Source: Nymphaea colorata (taxonomy: Eukaryota > Streptophyta > Magnoliopsida > Nymphaeales > Nymphaeaceae). From it: a stretch of DNA of 64,000 nucleotides. Made by a program: the position numbers and the translations under genes. Below are positions 42,280-54,029 of the stretch, piece by piece. The stretch lies in assembly GCF_008831285.2 (NCBI RefSeq), contig NC_045140.1, forward strand, positions 8,552,505-8,616,504, written 5' to 3'. Every line of letters begins with the position of its first letter. Positions within the stretch are counted from its first letter, which is position 1. Under the pieces are notes generated by a model. That model saw nothing but the letters and a program-made list of their open reading frames with translations, was not told the DNA's origin and did not search any database.

Positions 42280-44560
42280 GCGTAGGTAGGCTGCTTTTAG
42301 ACTCTTGCGTAAGCTGCATTGCATTAGGATGGAGGTTATTACCTAGAAACGCATTTTTTGGAGCAGCAAGTTTTTTGAGGAGACTGCTTGGGATGAGGAG
42401 ATCTTGTCCCTCCAGTCAGTTCAAAATATTTCTATGGATCAATCTTACCACCTCTTATATCTCTAGTGCCTTTCTTAAGAGTCCATTCACTAACAGCAGT
42501 GCTCGAGGTTAGGTTGACTTTTGTATGGAGACCAGAACACTATGTTCTTCCACTTTGCAGCCTCACAAAGCCACCATCAGACATTGCTCCTATCCATAGT
42601 TATTGGATACAAGGTATTTCTTGGTGATGACATTCTCCAGGCTTTGACCACTTATTTCCATGATTTCTATTCTAAGTCTCTTCACTTCCATGTCCTGCTG
42701 CCACATATTGATCCCTCTTCCCTCTTCGTCTCTTGAGGGATCACTCTAGAGCAGCTCTTCCTACACTAGGAAATCAAGAACGTTGTTTGGGCCCTCGACT
42801 CTAGTAAGGCGTCTGGCATTGATAGTTTCCCTATTAAGTTTTTTTGCATCTTTTGGGAGATTTGTAGCATTCACATCTTTGTATTTTGTGAGAATTTTTT
42901 CTCAAACTCTTTATTTTTAAGGAATTTAAACAAGTTACATATGTGTTGCTATCTAAGCGTCATAACCCTACGAACATCAGCTACTTTCGCCCAATCTCCA
43001 TCTTAAGCACACCCTGCAAGATTATCACAAAGTTGTTTTCTCTACAGCTTACACCTGTTATACCTTCTATCAATAACCTCTTTCAGGTTGTGTTTATCAA
43101 GGGTTGATGTTTGCATGAAGTTGTTGTCCTAGCCAATGAGGTTGTTCATTTCTTCTACTGTCTGTTCCCTCCCTCCTTCATCCTTAAGTTGGATATTTCT
43201 AAGGTCTTTGATTTGATTAGTTGGGAGTTCCTATCTGATCTCCTGACTTGCCTTGCATTTGGTCTATCATTTTGGTAGTAGATCATTTCACTTGTCAATG
43301 AGGCCCAACTTGCGGTCTCTTTTAATGGGATGTGTGGTGAGTTCTTCTGTATCGGTCACGGCCTGTACGTTATCACATTGCTTTTTAGCTTAGTTTCCGA
43401 TTGCTTGACTTCCTTATTTGGGTACACTGTTGTGGTTAGTTTCATCACACCTCATTCACTCCCCCACCTACAGGCCTTTTATACCCTATATTATGCTAAT
43501 GACTTTCTCATGTTTGGCATTACATCTATCTAAAATATTGTAAGAACTTGGCTCATCCTTCAAGTTTTTGAGCTCATCTCATGTCTTTCTATTAATTCCT
43601 CCAAATGTTACATTTCTCTCATTCACGTGGATCCGACCACAATACTTTTTGCGGATGCTTGTTTTGGGTGTACAACTGCTGGCCTACCCATGGACTACTT
43701 GGGTCTTCAGATTACATTGTCTTATGTTTGTCCCCCTCCATGCTCTCACGGTCATTCTGCCTGCTATGGCCGTCTTGAGAAGGTTTGATAAGATCATCTG
43801 TAATTTTCTCTAATATGGTGATCAGTCATTGGATTGCCTTAAGCTTTGGGACATGGTTGCCCTTCCATGTCCTCTTATGGGTGTCAGAGTTACCAACCTT
43901 AGTTGAACGAGTGAGTCCTCTCAATGTTCGTGGTGGTGGCGTTTGGCAACTAAGCATTCCCCCTCGCTCTTTTTATATGTTCCAAATATGACCTGTCATC
44001 CCCGAGTGATTGACATGTTTTTCTCTCTCACACTTCTCTCTCTCACTTTTGGTGCAGCTTGTTATCTGCCATTCTCTTTTTTCTTTACCTTGCTAACCTC
44101 ACCATCCTGGCTTCTTTCGCCTTCCTGTGGTTTTACTTTTTCTTCTTGCTACCTGGCCTCCTTTGGTTCTTCCATTACGTGGCTCTCAGCTCAGTCCTTT
44201 TGGTCTCCTAGCCCCTCTCCTCGTACCATTGCTTTTGCTTATGTTCTTCTTACTGGCCACATCAACACATTTGACCACTTATAGGCCTTTGGCATTAATT
44301 TAGTTAATTTGTGTCCTTTTTGCCTCGTCGCAGTTGAGTTTCGAGTTCATCTTTTTACCTCATTTCTTTCTTCTATAGTGTCTTGCCTCTGTATGACCTT
44401 TCATTATGCGTAGCCTTTCAGTTCATCTTTTTTTTTCTTTATTGTCCTTCCCCCCACTACCCTTTTCCTAGGGTTGTGTCTGGAAACAACAGGGTCTTCA
44501 GGGGCACCTCCTCATTACCAGATTTTGAGGAACATCTTATGTAGGGTGATGTCCACTTTG
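42280..44560 (+). mobile_element. Degenerate LINE (L1-type non-LTR retrotransposon) RT
   Basis: The + strand translation, across frameshifts, gives a GDQNTMFFH-like block (42.52 kb), SSKASGIDSFPIKFFCIFW (42.80 kb), a NFRPIS-like block (42.98 kb), a QVVFIKG-like block (43.09 kb), LKLDISKVFDLISWEFL (43.18 kb), a YANDFLMF block in place of the catalytic YADD (43.49 kb), LPMDYLGLQ (43.68 kb), and a C-terminal zinc-finger-like region ending with a GNNRVFRG-type phrase (44.48 kb). This is the order of plant L1 ORF2. Many stops and frame changes make it inactive. Neither end has been located. Confidence 0.75.
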
Positions 44561-46170
44561 CTATTCGACTAGGACACTGTCTTTCACTTGTTACTGTGTG
44601 ACTCTACTGCTCTGTCTATCTACTCTCCCCCCTCTCTTACTATGTTTTATTGTGTTGTTGTCATGTATATAAATATTTTATTCTTCTGTTTTGCTCTTGC
44701 GCTTTGTTCTTGTATTTAGGGGACTTTTTGTCCTCAAATTTTGTTATGCATTCCTATTTTATCAGCTCTTTTTTTTTTCTTTTTCTCTCCCTCAGCAAAA
44801 GGAAAGAGGGAGTGTCCTACTATACGTCTCTCTCAATCTCTCTCACTATCTCGCCCAACACAATGAGAGAGGGACTACTCTGCCCATAGATGTCTTCGCT
44901 CCTTTCCCATTCTGTCGGGTGGGCGATACGTCACTTTTCGCTCCCTCCCTCTCTGCCAAGCATATCTGATGCCGCTAGTTGTGTCAGGCAACACAACTCC
45001 ATGTTGCTCCCTCCCTCTCTGTTGGGCATGCTATTATCTTCATCGTCAAGATTTCTTTTTATAAATTTTGGGAGTTTCTTATTTTATGCTAAAGTCAAAT
45101 AACACCAAACTATTACAAAATGCTAACAAGAATATTTTATTTTTCACCCAGTAGTACTCCACCTGTTTTGAATACTACCACAGTCAAGGATTAGGAACTT
45201 CCTCAATTGAATGTCAAAAGTTGTTCATTCATAAAGAGATATATATTCTTTATGATTCAGACTAAGGTCTAGCCACGTCAGATTGACAAGGATTTAATTT
45301 GAATGGGGATTTGGAAGGCTCTCAGCCTTGGTTTGCAAGGTAATCACTTTTCTGCTTGCTTACCATTCTTTTTTAATAGGATGACTTATGTAGCATTTGA
45401 GGAAAGTTATAATGCTATTTATAGCCATTTACTTAGTGTCAAACAGAGACACATGGACCTTGAATCAACTGCAAATCTGAAACTTTCAAATTTTTTGCTG
45501 AAATCTACATGCCCACAAGATGTTGTCAATGAGTTGAAACCACCTGCTCTTTGTGGGCTCCCATCAACAAAAAGAGTCTCAGATGATCCTTTATGAATCA
45601 TCTCTTAAGCCTGTTCAAACATTTTTTCGAGCCGCGAAATAAAGTTTAGGAAATTTAACATATAAAACATCTCTCTCTTCAAAGAAACTGCTGGTTTTGA
45701 ACGTAGGGGTCTTCAACTTTATTTTACAACATTTTCAAGAAGAAATCGACTAAGGGATTTCAGGCTGTTGATTACCTCTTTCTAACTTTGTTTTGGTATT
45801 TGCCGTAACATAAAAAGGTAATCAAGCTACTAGTGGTGCTGAAGGTGGCAGACTTAAGATAAAATAAAGGCCACCATGTCTATGCAGACACTAGGATTTG
45901 AGAAAGCATGCATCCATGGTGAGAGATGAAAATTAATAATAAAAAAATAAAGAAATTGATGGAGCCCCTTTGCTGCATTGGGCACACCCACCTGATTTAG
46001 AGGATGGAGCTCCCTTTGCCCCTAGCTGCTGGGGTATGCCCACTGATGGGAGCATCTAGATCTCTCCCCTTCACTGTGACCCACACAGAGGGTGGCCATA
46101 CCCTCCACAGTGAATGCTTCCTCGATGTGGTTGGTGCAAGAGGGAGAGACATATCTGGAGAAAGCCCAAT
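44561..46170. other. Intergenic before the Ogre-type element
   Basis: The word (G/C)CTCCCTCCCTCTCTG(C/T)-GGCAT occurs twice near 44941 and 45006, a possible LINE 3' end or local duplication. A 97-residue + strand frame at 45303-45596 has ordinary amino-acid composition (for example SYNAIYSHLLSVKQRHMDLE) but I do not recognise a family; it could be a fragment of a larger gene. Nothing else is identifiable. Confidence 0.4.
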
Positions 46171-46175
46171 CTTAG
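46171..46175. repeat. Target-site duplication, left copy (CTTAG)
   Basis: CTTAG lies immediately before the TG that begins the 5' LTR and recurs immediately after the CA that ends the 3' LTR. Confidence 0.93.
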
Positions 46176-46260
46176 TGTAATCACCCCAAATTTTTTTAAA
46201 GGACTATGATGTTTTATCCAAGTGCGAAATTCAAATTTAGGCACAAGATTCAAATACAAA

Positions 46261-46530
46261 ATACAACTCTTAGATCCAAATTAAATCCAAAATACAACTT
46301 TCAGATCCAAATTAAATCCAAAATACAACTCTTAGATCCAAATTAAATCCAAAATACAACTTTCAGATCCAAATTAAATCCAAAATACTACTCTTAGATC
46401 CAAATTAAATCCAAAATACAACTTTCAGATCCAAATGAAATCCAAAATACTACTTTCAGATCCAAATGAAATCCAAAATACTACTTTCAGATCCAAATTA
46501 AATCCAAAATACTATTTTCAGCTCCAAAAC
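46261..46530 (+). repeat. 31-bp tandem array in 5' LTR, with a 62-bp higher-order pattern
   Basis: About nine units of a 31-bp motif (AAATTAAATCCAAAATAC then AACTCTTAGATCC or AACTTTCAGATCC). In the first six units CTCTTAG and CTTTCAG variants alternate strictly, so the array grew as a dimer. The last three units are all of the TTTCAG kind, with GAAATCC variants. Confidence 0.9.
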
Positions 46531-46640
46531 CCAAGTTCAGATCCAAATCAATCATTTAAGACTAATTTGTTCTTCCTTTTAACCAAAAAGCCTCCTTTTA
46601 ACCAAAAAACCTCCTTTTGACCAAAAAACCTCCTTTTAGA

Positions 46641-46940
46641 GGGTAACTTTAGTCTTTTTGGGTGGACATGACTAATTTGCCCTTCCTTTTGACCAAAAAA
46701 CCTCCTTTTAGAGGGTAACTTTAGTCTTTTTGGGTGGACAAGACCCATTTGCCCTTCCTTTTGACAAAAAAACATCATTTTAGAGGGTAACTTTAGTCAT
46801 TTTGGGTGGACAAGACCCATTTGCCCTTTCTTTTGACAAAAAAACCTCCTTTTAAAGGGTAATTTTAGTCCTTTTGGGTGGACAAGATCCATTTGCCATT
46901 CCTTTTGACCAAAAAATCTCTTTTTGGAGGGTGATTTTAG
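46641..46940 (+). repeat. 71-bp tandem array in 5' LTR
   Basis: Just over four units of GGTAACTTTAGTCTTTTTGG-GTGGACAAGACCCATTTGCC-CTTCCTTTTGACC..., with starts near 46641, 46711, 46783 and 46855 and a partial fifth at 46930. It lies immediately upstream of the TATA box, so it could hold promoter elements. The same array occurs at 59.52-59.83 kb in the 3' LTR. Confidence 0.88.
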
Positions 46941-46990
46941 TCTTTTTAGGTCAAAAAATTCAAATTTTGGGTTTTGACTTCAAAATCCTC

Positions 46991-46998
46991 TATAAATA
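46991..46998 (+). promoter_or_regulatory. TATA box of the 5' LTR promoter
   Basis: TATAAATA in the context CTCTATAAATACCCCCC, followed at about 30 bp by CTCCCTCTTGGGCAAGATTGG. The identical site occurs in the 3' LTR at 59879. It is the only strong TATA box near the middle of the LTR and sets the likely U3/R boundary near 47025. Confidence 0.7.
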
Positions 46999-47264
46999 CC
47001 CCCCATATCCTCCCTCTTGGGCAAGATTGGTCCTTGAGAGAAACTCTAGTGTATTCTCACTTGAAGACTTAGGATTGACAATGGCTCTCTCTCTCTCCCT
47101 CTTCCTCTCTCAATTTCCCTCTCCAACTTGGAGCAAGCTACAACCCTCTTGGAGACATCATCTTGGAGTTTCACTCAAAGGGGATTTTCAAGTGAAGGTG
47201 TTTATCTTCCTTAGGTCATCTCTCATTAAAGGTATGTAATCATCATCCCTCTCATTTTTTTTTC

Positions 47265-48180
47265 TTTTCTTATCTTCATCTCCTCATGGCCAAAGGAGAT
47301 AGCACTCAACCTTTTTTTAGAGACAAGAGGCTATGCCCAAGTGCACCGGTAGCATGAGAAGATGAGATGATATTTTATTTTATGATTAAATCATGCTTCT
47401 TTCAAGTATTCTTATTGTTGTTATTTTTCATTAACATGTTCTTATTATTGTGCTATTCCTTTTTTTTGAACATAGTCTTGCTGATTGTTTTCATTTTCTC
47501 TTCTCATCTTCATCTCCCCATGGCCAAAGGAGATAGCACTCAACCTCTTTTTAAAGACAAGAAGCTATGCTCAAGTGCACCGGGAGCATGAGAAGATGAG
47601 ATGATATTTTATTTTATGATTAAATCATGCTCTTTTCAAGTATTCTTGTTGTTGTTGTTCTTTCCCTTCATGAATATATTCTCGTTGTTATTATTATTTC
47701 ATTTCTTCAATATAGACTTGTTCTTGTTATTTTCTTTTCTCATCTTCATCTTCTCATGGCCAAAGGAGATAGCACTCAATCTCTTTTTAGAGACAAGAGG
47801 CTATGCTCAAGTGCATTGAGAGTATGAAAAGATGAGAGGATCTTTCATTTCATGATTGAATCATGCTCTCCTTTATTAAATATAGTATTGTTTTTCTTTC
47901 TACATTTTCTCCTCATCTTCATCTCCCCATGGCTAAAGGAGGTAGTACTCAATCTCTTTTTAGAGACAAGAGGCTATGCTCAAGTGCACCGGGAGCGTGG
48001 AAAGATGAGTTGATCTTTCATTTTAATCATGTTCTTTCTTTTCATGAATACATTCTTGTTGGTCTTTTGCTTCCTCTTATTTTCCCCTATTTCTTATTTC
48101 CCCATGGCCAAAAGAGATAGCTCTCAATCTCTATTTTAGAGTCAAGAGGCTATACTCAAGTGCACCGAGAACATGAGAAT
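47265..48180 (+). repeat. Five tandem short-ORF modules in 5' LTR leader
   Basis: Five copies of a module of about 100 bp, spaced 234, 236, 173 and 175 bp apart. Each has the context CATCTCC(C/T)CATGGCCAAAGG and begins a short ORF: 47286-47357, 47520-47591 and 47756-47827 (23 codons each, then stop), 47929 onwards (stop TGA changed to TGG, so it reads through to 48118), and 48104-48139 (11 codons). The peptides begin MAKGDSTQ(P/S)(L/F)F and continue RDKRLCSSAPGA in the full copies. In the canonical copies CTCATCTTC before the ATG and GAAGATGAG after the stop are inverted repeats able to enclose the module in a stem. Being downstream of the TATA box, the modules should lie in the transcript leader. 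Confidence 0.75.
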
Positions 48181-49872
48181 ATGAGGTGACATATCATTTC
48201 ATAGTTACATCATGTCGTCCCTTCTAATTAAACCTTGCACTTTCTATCATCCTCTTTCTCTCTTTCCTTCTTTGAATGTTGTCTATATATTATCCATGCA
48301 TAGTTGCTTGGCTTGCTACTTATATGTGAACATATGGTGAGAATGAGAGTGTGGTTTGAGGACTCTTTATTTTATATTAATTTTTGAGGTTGGGACTTGT
48401 CCAACCCGGGATATACCCTCACGAAAATGTACATGTTAATATGCATTTGCATGTCATTTTGCGCTAATTTCCTTCTTAATCATCTCATTAGGAATCCTAA
48501 CGAGTGTCTCGTTATGTTGCTTGTTTTCTTCCATACCCAACGGTGGAAGAAATATATCCCTTACAACAAACTAAATAATAACATTCTATGCTTATATAAA
48601 TCATATTTTCCAAAACATTTTCAAAACGAACCTTCTAACATGACCTTAGGGACTTAGCTTAAACTCTTGCATGAGTCCAAGCTCCCCTCCGGTCCACATT
48701 AAACTTGAAGTTGGTAATTTTAAGTTGTTCCTTGATTTCTAATCTTGTGAAGGTATGGATGTATATACATGTTATATACATCAATGCCAACATGATGACC
48801 CCCCATCTTTCTCTCTCTATGCTTTGACTTTCCATTTTATAAATTTTCATATGTGCATGAATACGTATGTACATGTTCTCCATTTCCTCTCTTTCAAATA
48901 TTTATTCTTCTTTTTAAGACAAATATCTTCTCTTATAAAATTTCTTATACCCATATATACGTATGATATTTTTCTTTTCCTCTAAAATCTCTTTTTTTTT
49001 TCAAATCAATACATCTTTTTCTCTTAAGCTTTCATATATGTGTATATGTTATGGTATGTACACATGTATGCATGTCTTTCTCTATCTCTCTCTTTCTTTT
49101 CATAAGAGTGCTTTTATCTCTTGTATTCTTCTTAACATTCTCCTCTGACGAACTTTCTATTTACCAACTTCATTAAGACCACAAACCAAGTAATGACTCA
49201 ATGTTGGAATCATGCTTAACGGTCTACAATCCCAATCCATTTTCAAAAACTTTTCTTTCATATATATGATATTTACAAAAAACAAAAATCTTAGATATAT
49301 GTTGTGGTAGGAATGACTTTAGATGAATGTTGTGGTAGAAATGTTTTACATTCTTTCAATCATATAGGGTAAATGAATCCATGCATTCTCACCCACTTTA
49401 TTTCACTTATGATCACAAGCACCTCTCCAAAAAAACTTAAGCAAGAAGGGATGGAGCTCTAGCTAGGTGGTAATCGAATTAGAGCAAAATCTCAAACCTA
49501 CTTAAAGTCTTAAGAGAACATTAAAGTAATTTCAAAATGATTTCACAAGCTTCTCAAATGATATTTACTAGTTCCACTTTTTCCTCAAAACATTTCACAT
49601 TTTCAAACAACTCTTCAAGAACCTTTTCAAAAGTTTGAAACTTCAAACTTTCAATATTTTCTACACCGCATATAGAATCAAAAAGATGTTTAAGTTAAAA
49701 CGAAATGCATCAATGATAAACATAGCCCTTGGGTTGATTACCCCCGGTAAAGGCGCCGGGAACGGTCGATCCTCGTACCGACGGGCGAGTCCCTTTCTTT
49801 CCTCTTTCAAAACAAAAACCTCATTTTTCTGGAGCACTCCAAAACCAACCAATATTTTGGGATGCAAACAGA

Positions 49873-49890
49873 TGGCGACCTACCCGTCAT
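49873..49890 (+). promoter_or_regulatory. Primer-binding site (probable)
   Basis: Two bases after the LTR end, TGGCGACC begins a stretch resembling the TGGCGAC-type primer sites of Tat/Ogre elements, which pair with the CCA-ending 3' terminus of a tRNA (tRNA-Arg in described Ogre elements). The match beyond the first seven bases looks poor, and I cannot name the tRNA from this alone. Confidence 0.55.
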
Positions 49891-50623
49891 TGTTTGGCTA
49901 TGATTATAATTGATGCATTTTCACTAATTTGAACATCTCATATATTGCCAATGATAAAGCATGTCCCATATTTTGGCCTCATCCTCATTGGCATTTCATT
50001 GCATTGTTTGGTGATTGTGATTGTTTTCTTGCACATAGGACTAATTGAGAAGGATCAATCATGTTCACACATATCTATGATCACATACCACCCTTCTCAA
50101 TTTAGGAGTTGTTTGAAAACCTTGTTTGCTCTTCTATTTTAATCTTCAAACTTAGGCAACATTGCATTAGAGACAACTCATTTTATATGATTTCTCATAT
50201 TTCAAAATTCCTCATACCTATTTGTCCTGGTCATCATGTTGCCGGGCTTGGTATTTGGCGGTAGCACAAGACTAAGCTTTACAACTAGACCACACCTGGG
50301 GCGGGAAAGCCCCCTCGTTGATGAACTCTACCCTTAGTTGCCTAAGAAAGAATCTATGCTCGTACTAAGCCATTTGGCTAAGGTATATAAGCATAACTTG
50401 ATATCGGATTATCGTGACACAAAATTATCTCAATTAGGTTCCTATACCCGATTTTCTAAAAAAAAAAAAAAAAGAAAATTATTTCATGATAGATGTTGAT
50501 GTGCGTGAAACCTTATGTGATGATTTGCAACCTCATTCCACACATCTACCTCATATTGTCTTTGTCAACGTAGTCAATGTTTTCCACTAATTCAATCTTT
50601 ATCTTTTAGAGTCATCATTCAAG
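49891..50623 (+). other. Element leader between primer site and ORF1
   Basis: About 730 bp without a long frame; a 15-base A-run lies at about 50459. It contains a GGGCGGGAAAGCCCC patch at about 50298 but no recognised domain. Confidence 0.5.
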
Positions 50624-51844
50624 ATGTATTCTTTCCAATGTGGTGTCACATTCCCTTATGATCACATCCTCTTTGGGGAAGGTCCCAAACGGTCCACCTA
50701 CATTTCTGTTGAGTCTAAACCTTTGGCTCCAGAATGGTATCGGACTTGGCATCCCACCTTCTCTCGGATGTTTCCTTCTTACTTTGAAAAATGTGGGCTA
50801 GAGACAGTGATAGCTGGAGGAATGCAGTCAGTTGATGGAAATTTGGTACATGCAATCGCTGAGCGTTGGAACCCAAGGACCTCCTCTTTTTGGTTTTCAT
50901 GGGGAGAAATGATAATATTACTAGATGAATTTGCCGAAATACTAGACCTCCCTACCCCAACTTGTGACTCAAATGATCTATTGGAAAAACAATTCCTTAT
51001 GAACCCAAACAAGGTCAATGCAAATGACCTCATTGCTCACTTTACTGGACAAAAAACTTGGCCTTTAGTAGAAAACCGTGAAAATCAAAGCATCAACATG
51101 AAAAATTTGTATGAAGAATTTGGAACCTATGTTGAACCTTCTACCCTACCTCGAAAAGCCATAGGGAGAATTAAACATTGTATGATGCTCTGCACAGTAG
51201 GAGTGACCCTTTTTATCGATGGAAGTGACCTTTTAGATGTCCGTATTGTCCAACTTTTCTGAGTATGGGGGCATAGAGGGACCCGATACTTGTCAGTAGC
51301 AATGACAGCCTTAGCCTTCATTTACCGAGGACTCACCCGCTTTACCATTGGAGATATCTACTTCATAGAAGGATGTACATATGCTTTACAATTATGGTTC
51401 CAGAAGCATGCGGGACCCCAAGCGAGTCTATTCAGAAACACTGATGGATCATTAATAACCTTGGAGCAATACCGCCGTTTGATCGAGCAATTGAATGAAG
51501 GAGAGATCATTTGGGATTATTGTGATCGTCGGCAGAGCCTACCCCGATACACTCACCATCATCATGGGCGTACCACACTCTTGGGCCCTTACTTCATAGT
51601 TGATTATTGTGCTGATAGATGTATGCGACAATTCTCTCAAAGGCAGAAGATGGTCTCTATGCATGCACCAATTGGAGCTATTCCCGAATTCGACCTTAGT
51701 TCTCCTCAATGGATGACATTGTTTGTAGTAGCTCGACAAGAATGGAAGACACAGATATCATACACTTGGTTCATAGGCCCAGTGGTGAAGACGGAATATG
51801 CTGAGTGGTGGGATGCCAACCGACCACCATCCATCCTTCCCTAA
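50624..51844 (+). pseudogene. ORF1 of the Ogre-type element, plant mobile domain-like
   Basis: A frame of 406 codons with one in-frame stop, TGA at 51260-51262. Before it: residues 38-80 contain WHPTFSRMFPSYFEKCGLE and VHAIAERWNPRTSSFWFSWG followed by EMIILLDEFAEILDLP, the pattern of the plant mobile domain / aminotransferase-like family (a W-P-T-SF-F--GE-T-TL-D---LLGLP theme). After it: VAMTALAFIYRGLTRFTIGD and a Trp-rich end (SYTWFIGPVVKTEYAEWWDA). Ogre elements are known for an extra ORF of unknown function before gag, and position and size fit that ORF. Its role in the element is not established. It starts with the first ATG of the frame. Confidence 0.75.
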
Positions 51845-52014
51845 AAGTTTTATGTTGTCAACTTTGTATTCCTTCTGTCGTTGTCATCTTTATTAGTATC
51901 TTTGGACGTAACTTTTAAAACTTGTAATGCAATACGAACCTTCATTTTGTCATCATTTCCGTCCAATAACTCTATTTTCTTGTGTCATAAGGTGAATACT
52001 TGAAAGCCAACAAG

Positions 52015-54029
52015 ATGGTTGAAACTAGATCGCAAACTCCTCAGAATGAGGCTTCATCTTCTGAACTCCGGCCATAAACACTTGGCCTACCAGCAATTGA
52101 GCCAGAAGCTTACCATATGTTTCGTTTGTTCATGGAGCGATTCATGAAAGAGCAAGAAGAGCAAAAGGCCTTGATGGTTACTCCAGAACCCGAGAATGAA
52201 AAGGCTGCCAAGCAGAAAAGAGAGAAGAAGAAGAAGAAGTCCTCTCCTACAGATCAGGATGAAGATTATTTGAGTTTGGATTCGGCAATTAGTAAGGAAG
52301 AAAAACCGGAACTGTTTCCTCTCAAAAAGAAAAAGACAACGAAGAAAAGCAAAAAGGGAAAAGAAATTATGATAGAAAGCAGCTCACCTAGTTCTATCAC
52401 CACTGAAAGTTCGGAAGAGAAACCCAAAAGGAAGAGAAAGTCTACCAAGAAAGGCAAAAAGACCAAGAAGTACATCCCTAGCAGTAGCTCAGACAGTGAT
52501 AGTTCTGAAGAAAAAGTAAAGGAGATCAAGGGCAAGAAGAAAAAGACCAAGCCAGAATTGGTCGAATCAAGTGATGATGAAAGTCCAACTAAGCGCAGAT
52601 TCTATGAAATGGAGAAAAGAATGAACGCTTAGGGGGAAGGAAAAGCGTTCATATTCATGTGAGGACTATTACCTTGGCATTGAAGGGGATGAAGACGTGA
52701 AAGTCTTGCCCAGAGAATTCATCAGATATGATGGAACCACTTGCTCACACGTTCATCTTTCAACCTTTTTCAATGATTGCTACAAAATTTGGACAAATAA
52801 CAGAGCTTTCTTTCGATATTTTCCAAGAAGTCTTGAAGGCATTGCCGCACAATGGTACAAAGAAAATGTCAATCCAATCGCGCTGAAGGAGTTTGACAAG
52901 TTGATTAACATGTTTGTTGAAAGATTTGAACAAAATGCTCCCATGGCTCCAACCCTCAGTACCATTTGCAGTCTTCATCAGAAACATGGAGAAAAAGCTC
53001 GGGAATTCATCCAAAAATGGAGAATTCAATGCAATAAGATGAAGGAGCCCATTTCTGAGACACAAGCCTTGTCACTTATCAGAAAAAATTTTGCCCAACC
53101 CTTGAAAAGTCTCATCCGCAATGCCCCGATCAAAACCTTTGCCGAGTTGATTGAACAAGAAAACTCGATAGAAAAAAGAATTGAGGAAGGAGATTTTGAT
53201 GGAATTATTGCTCCTAAGTACAAAGAAGATGAAAAGAAAGAAGGAAGGACACAGTTGCCCGCACAATTCATAGCCAATGCTGGCATTAGAAAGGACCATG
53301 GCAATAACTACAAGCATGACAAGGAAGTCAGTTTCGAGAAGAACACACAGTTTCTCAAAGGCGACGATGAAAGGAAAAACAAACACCCAGGTTGGAGCTA
53401 CGACCGGAAATTCACTCCTCTGAGCCAGTCTCGGGAGAAGATCCTGGAATACCTTCTCGCCAAAGGAACTATCGTCTTGCCAAAAGTATCAGAGCCTCCA
53501 AAAAATGATGGGAGGAAATAAAGAAAAACTGTGCAAGTTTCATCGTACCCCTGGTCATGACACTGAGGATTGTTTTGTCCTCAAAAATATTATTCAATAC
53601 TTCATCAACAAAGATCTCAAGATTTGTGATGATAGCACCCCTGAGATACTAAGGAATCCATTCCCTGACCACGGAAAGGCGGCAGCGGCCATGATCACTA
53701 CAGACACTCCACTTCCGTACCATCCACAAGAGCACATTCGACCTTATATTGAGAGCAGTTCACACAAAGTCATGGTGGTAGACCAAGGTAATGAACCTCT
53801 AGATTTTATTGCTATGATGAATGGCAGGATAGAAAGTTTGCCCAAGAAACTTTCCATGTTTCCGAAGACTTTTATCTTACAAGGCGACGAATCATCAAAT
53901 GACTCCTCAGATGAAGATCCATGCTATTTGGACGTTCTCTCCTTGGAAGAGCATATGGATGAGGGAGACTCGGTTCAAGCTTCTAAAAATCAGTCAATTA
54001 CCTTTTCAGAAAAAGACCTCTCAAAATGA
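52015..54029 (+). pseudogene. gag region of the Ogre-type element, broken
   Basis: Capsid-like polyprotein part. It begins at ATG 52015 (MVETRSQTPQ), has TAA at 52075, continues in the same frame through a highly charged Lys/Ser-rich stretch (52117-52632) to TAG at 52630, then shifts frame. The second part (52697-53521) holds the retrotransposon gag core: FFRYFPRSLEGIAAQWYKEN, then FDKLINMFVERFEQNAPM and a KAREFIQKWR segment. A further +1 shift near 53510 leads to the zinc-knuckle-like CKFHRTPGHDTEDCFVLKN (C-H-H-C pattern typical of this lineage) and an acidic linker to TGA at 54027. The Lys-rich N-terminal insertion is large for a gag. Confidence 0.85.

Larger units (their letters stand above)
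46176..49870 (+). repeat. 5' LTR of the Ogre-type element (3695 bp)
   Basis: Bounded by TGTAATCACC... and ...GATGCAAACA. It contains, in order: a 31-bp tandem array, a 71-bp tandem array, a TATA box at 46991, a GTATGT donor-like site at 47232, five short-ORF modules (47.27-48.18 kb), and a long AT-rich U5 ending in a GC-rich patch (CCCCCGGTAAAGGCGCCGGG at about 49740). U3 is therefore only about 0.85 kb, and most of the LTR lies downstream of the predicted transcript start. Confidence 0.93.

Noticed and set aside
45303-45596. 97-residue + strand frame possibly from a FAR1-related protein
   Set aside because: The resemblance is too weak to name; left as unassigned.
46548-46778. - strand Lys-rich frame with repeated PKRLKLPSKRRFFGQKEG
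   Set aside because: Product of the 71-bp LTR tandem array read backwards; the equivalent at 59.68-60.06 kb is the same.
49635-49913. 92-residue frame crossing the end of the 5' LTR
   Set aside because: Chance frame; its counterpart at 62.51 kb runs into unrelated flanking DNA, and neither has a family match.
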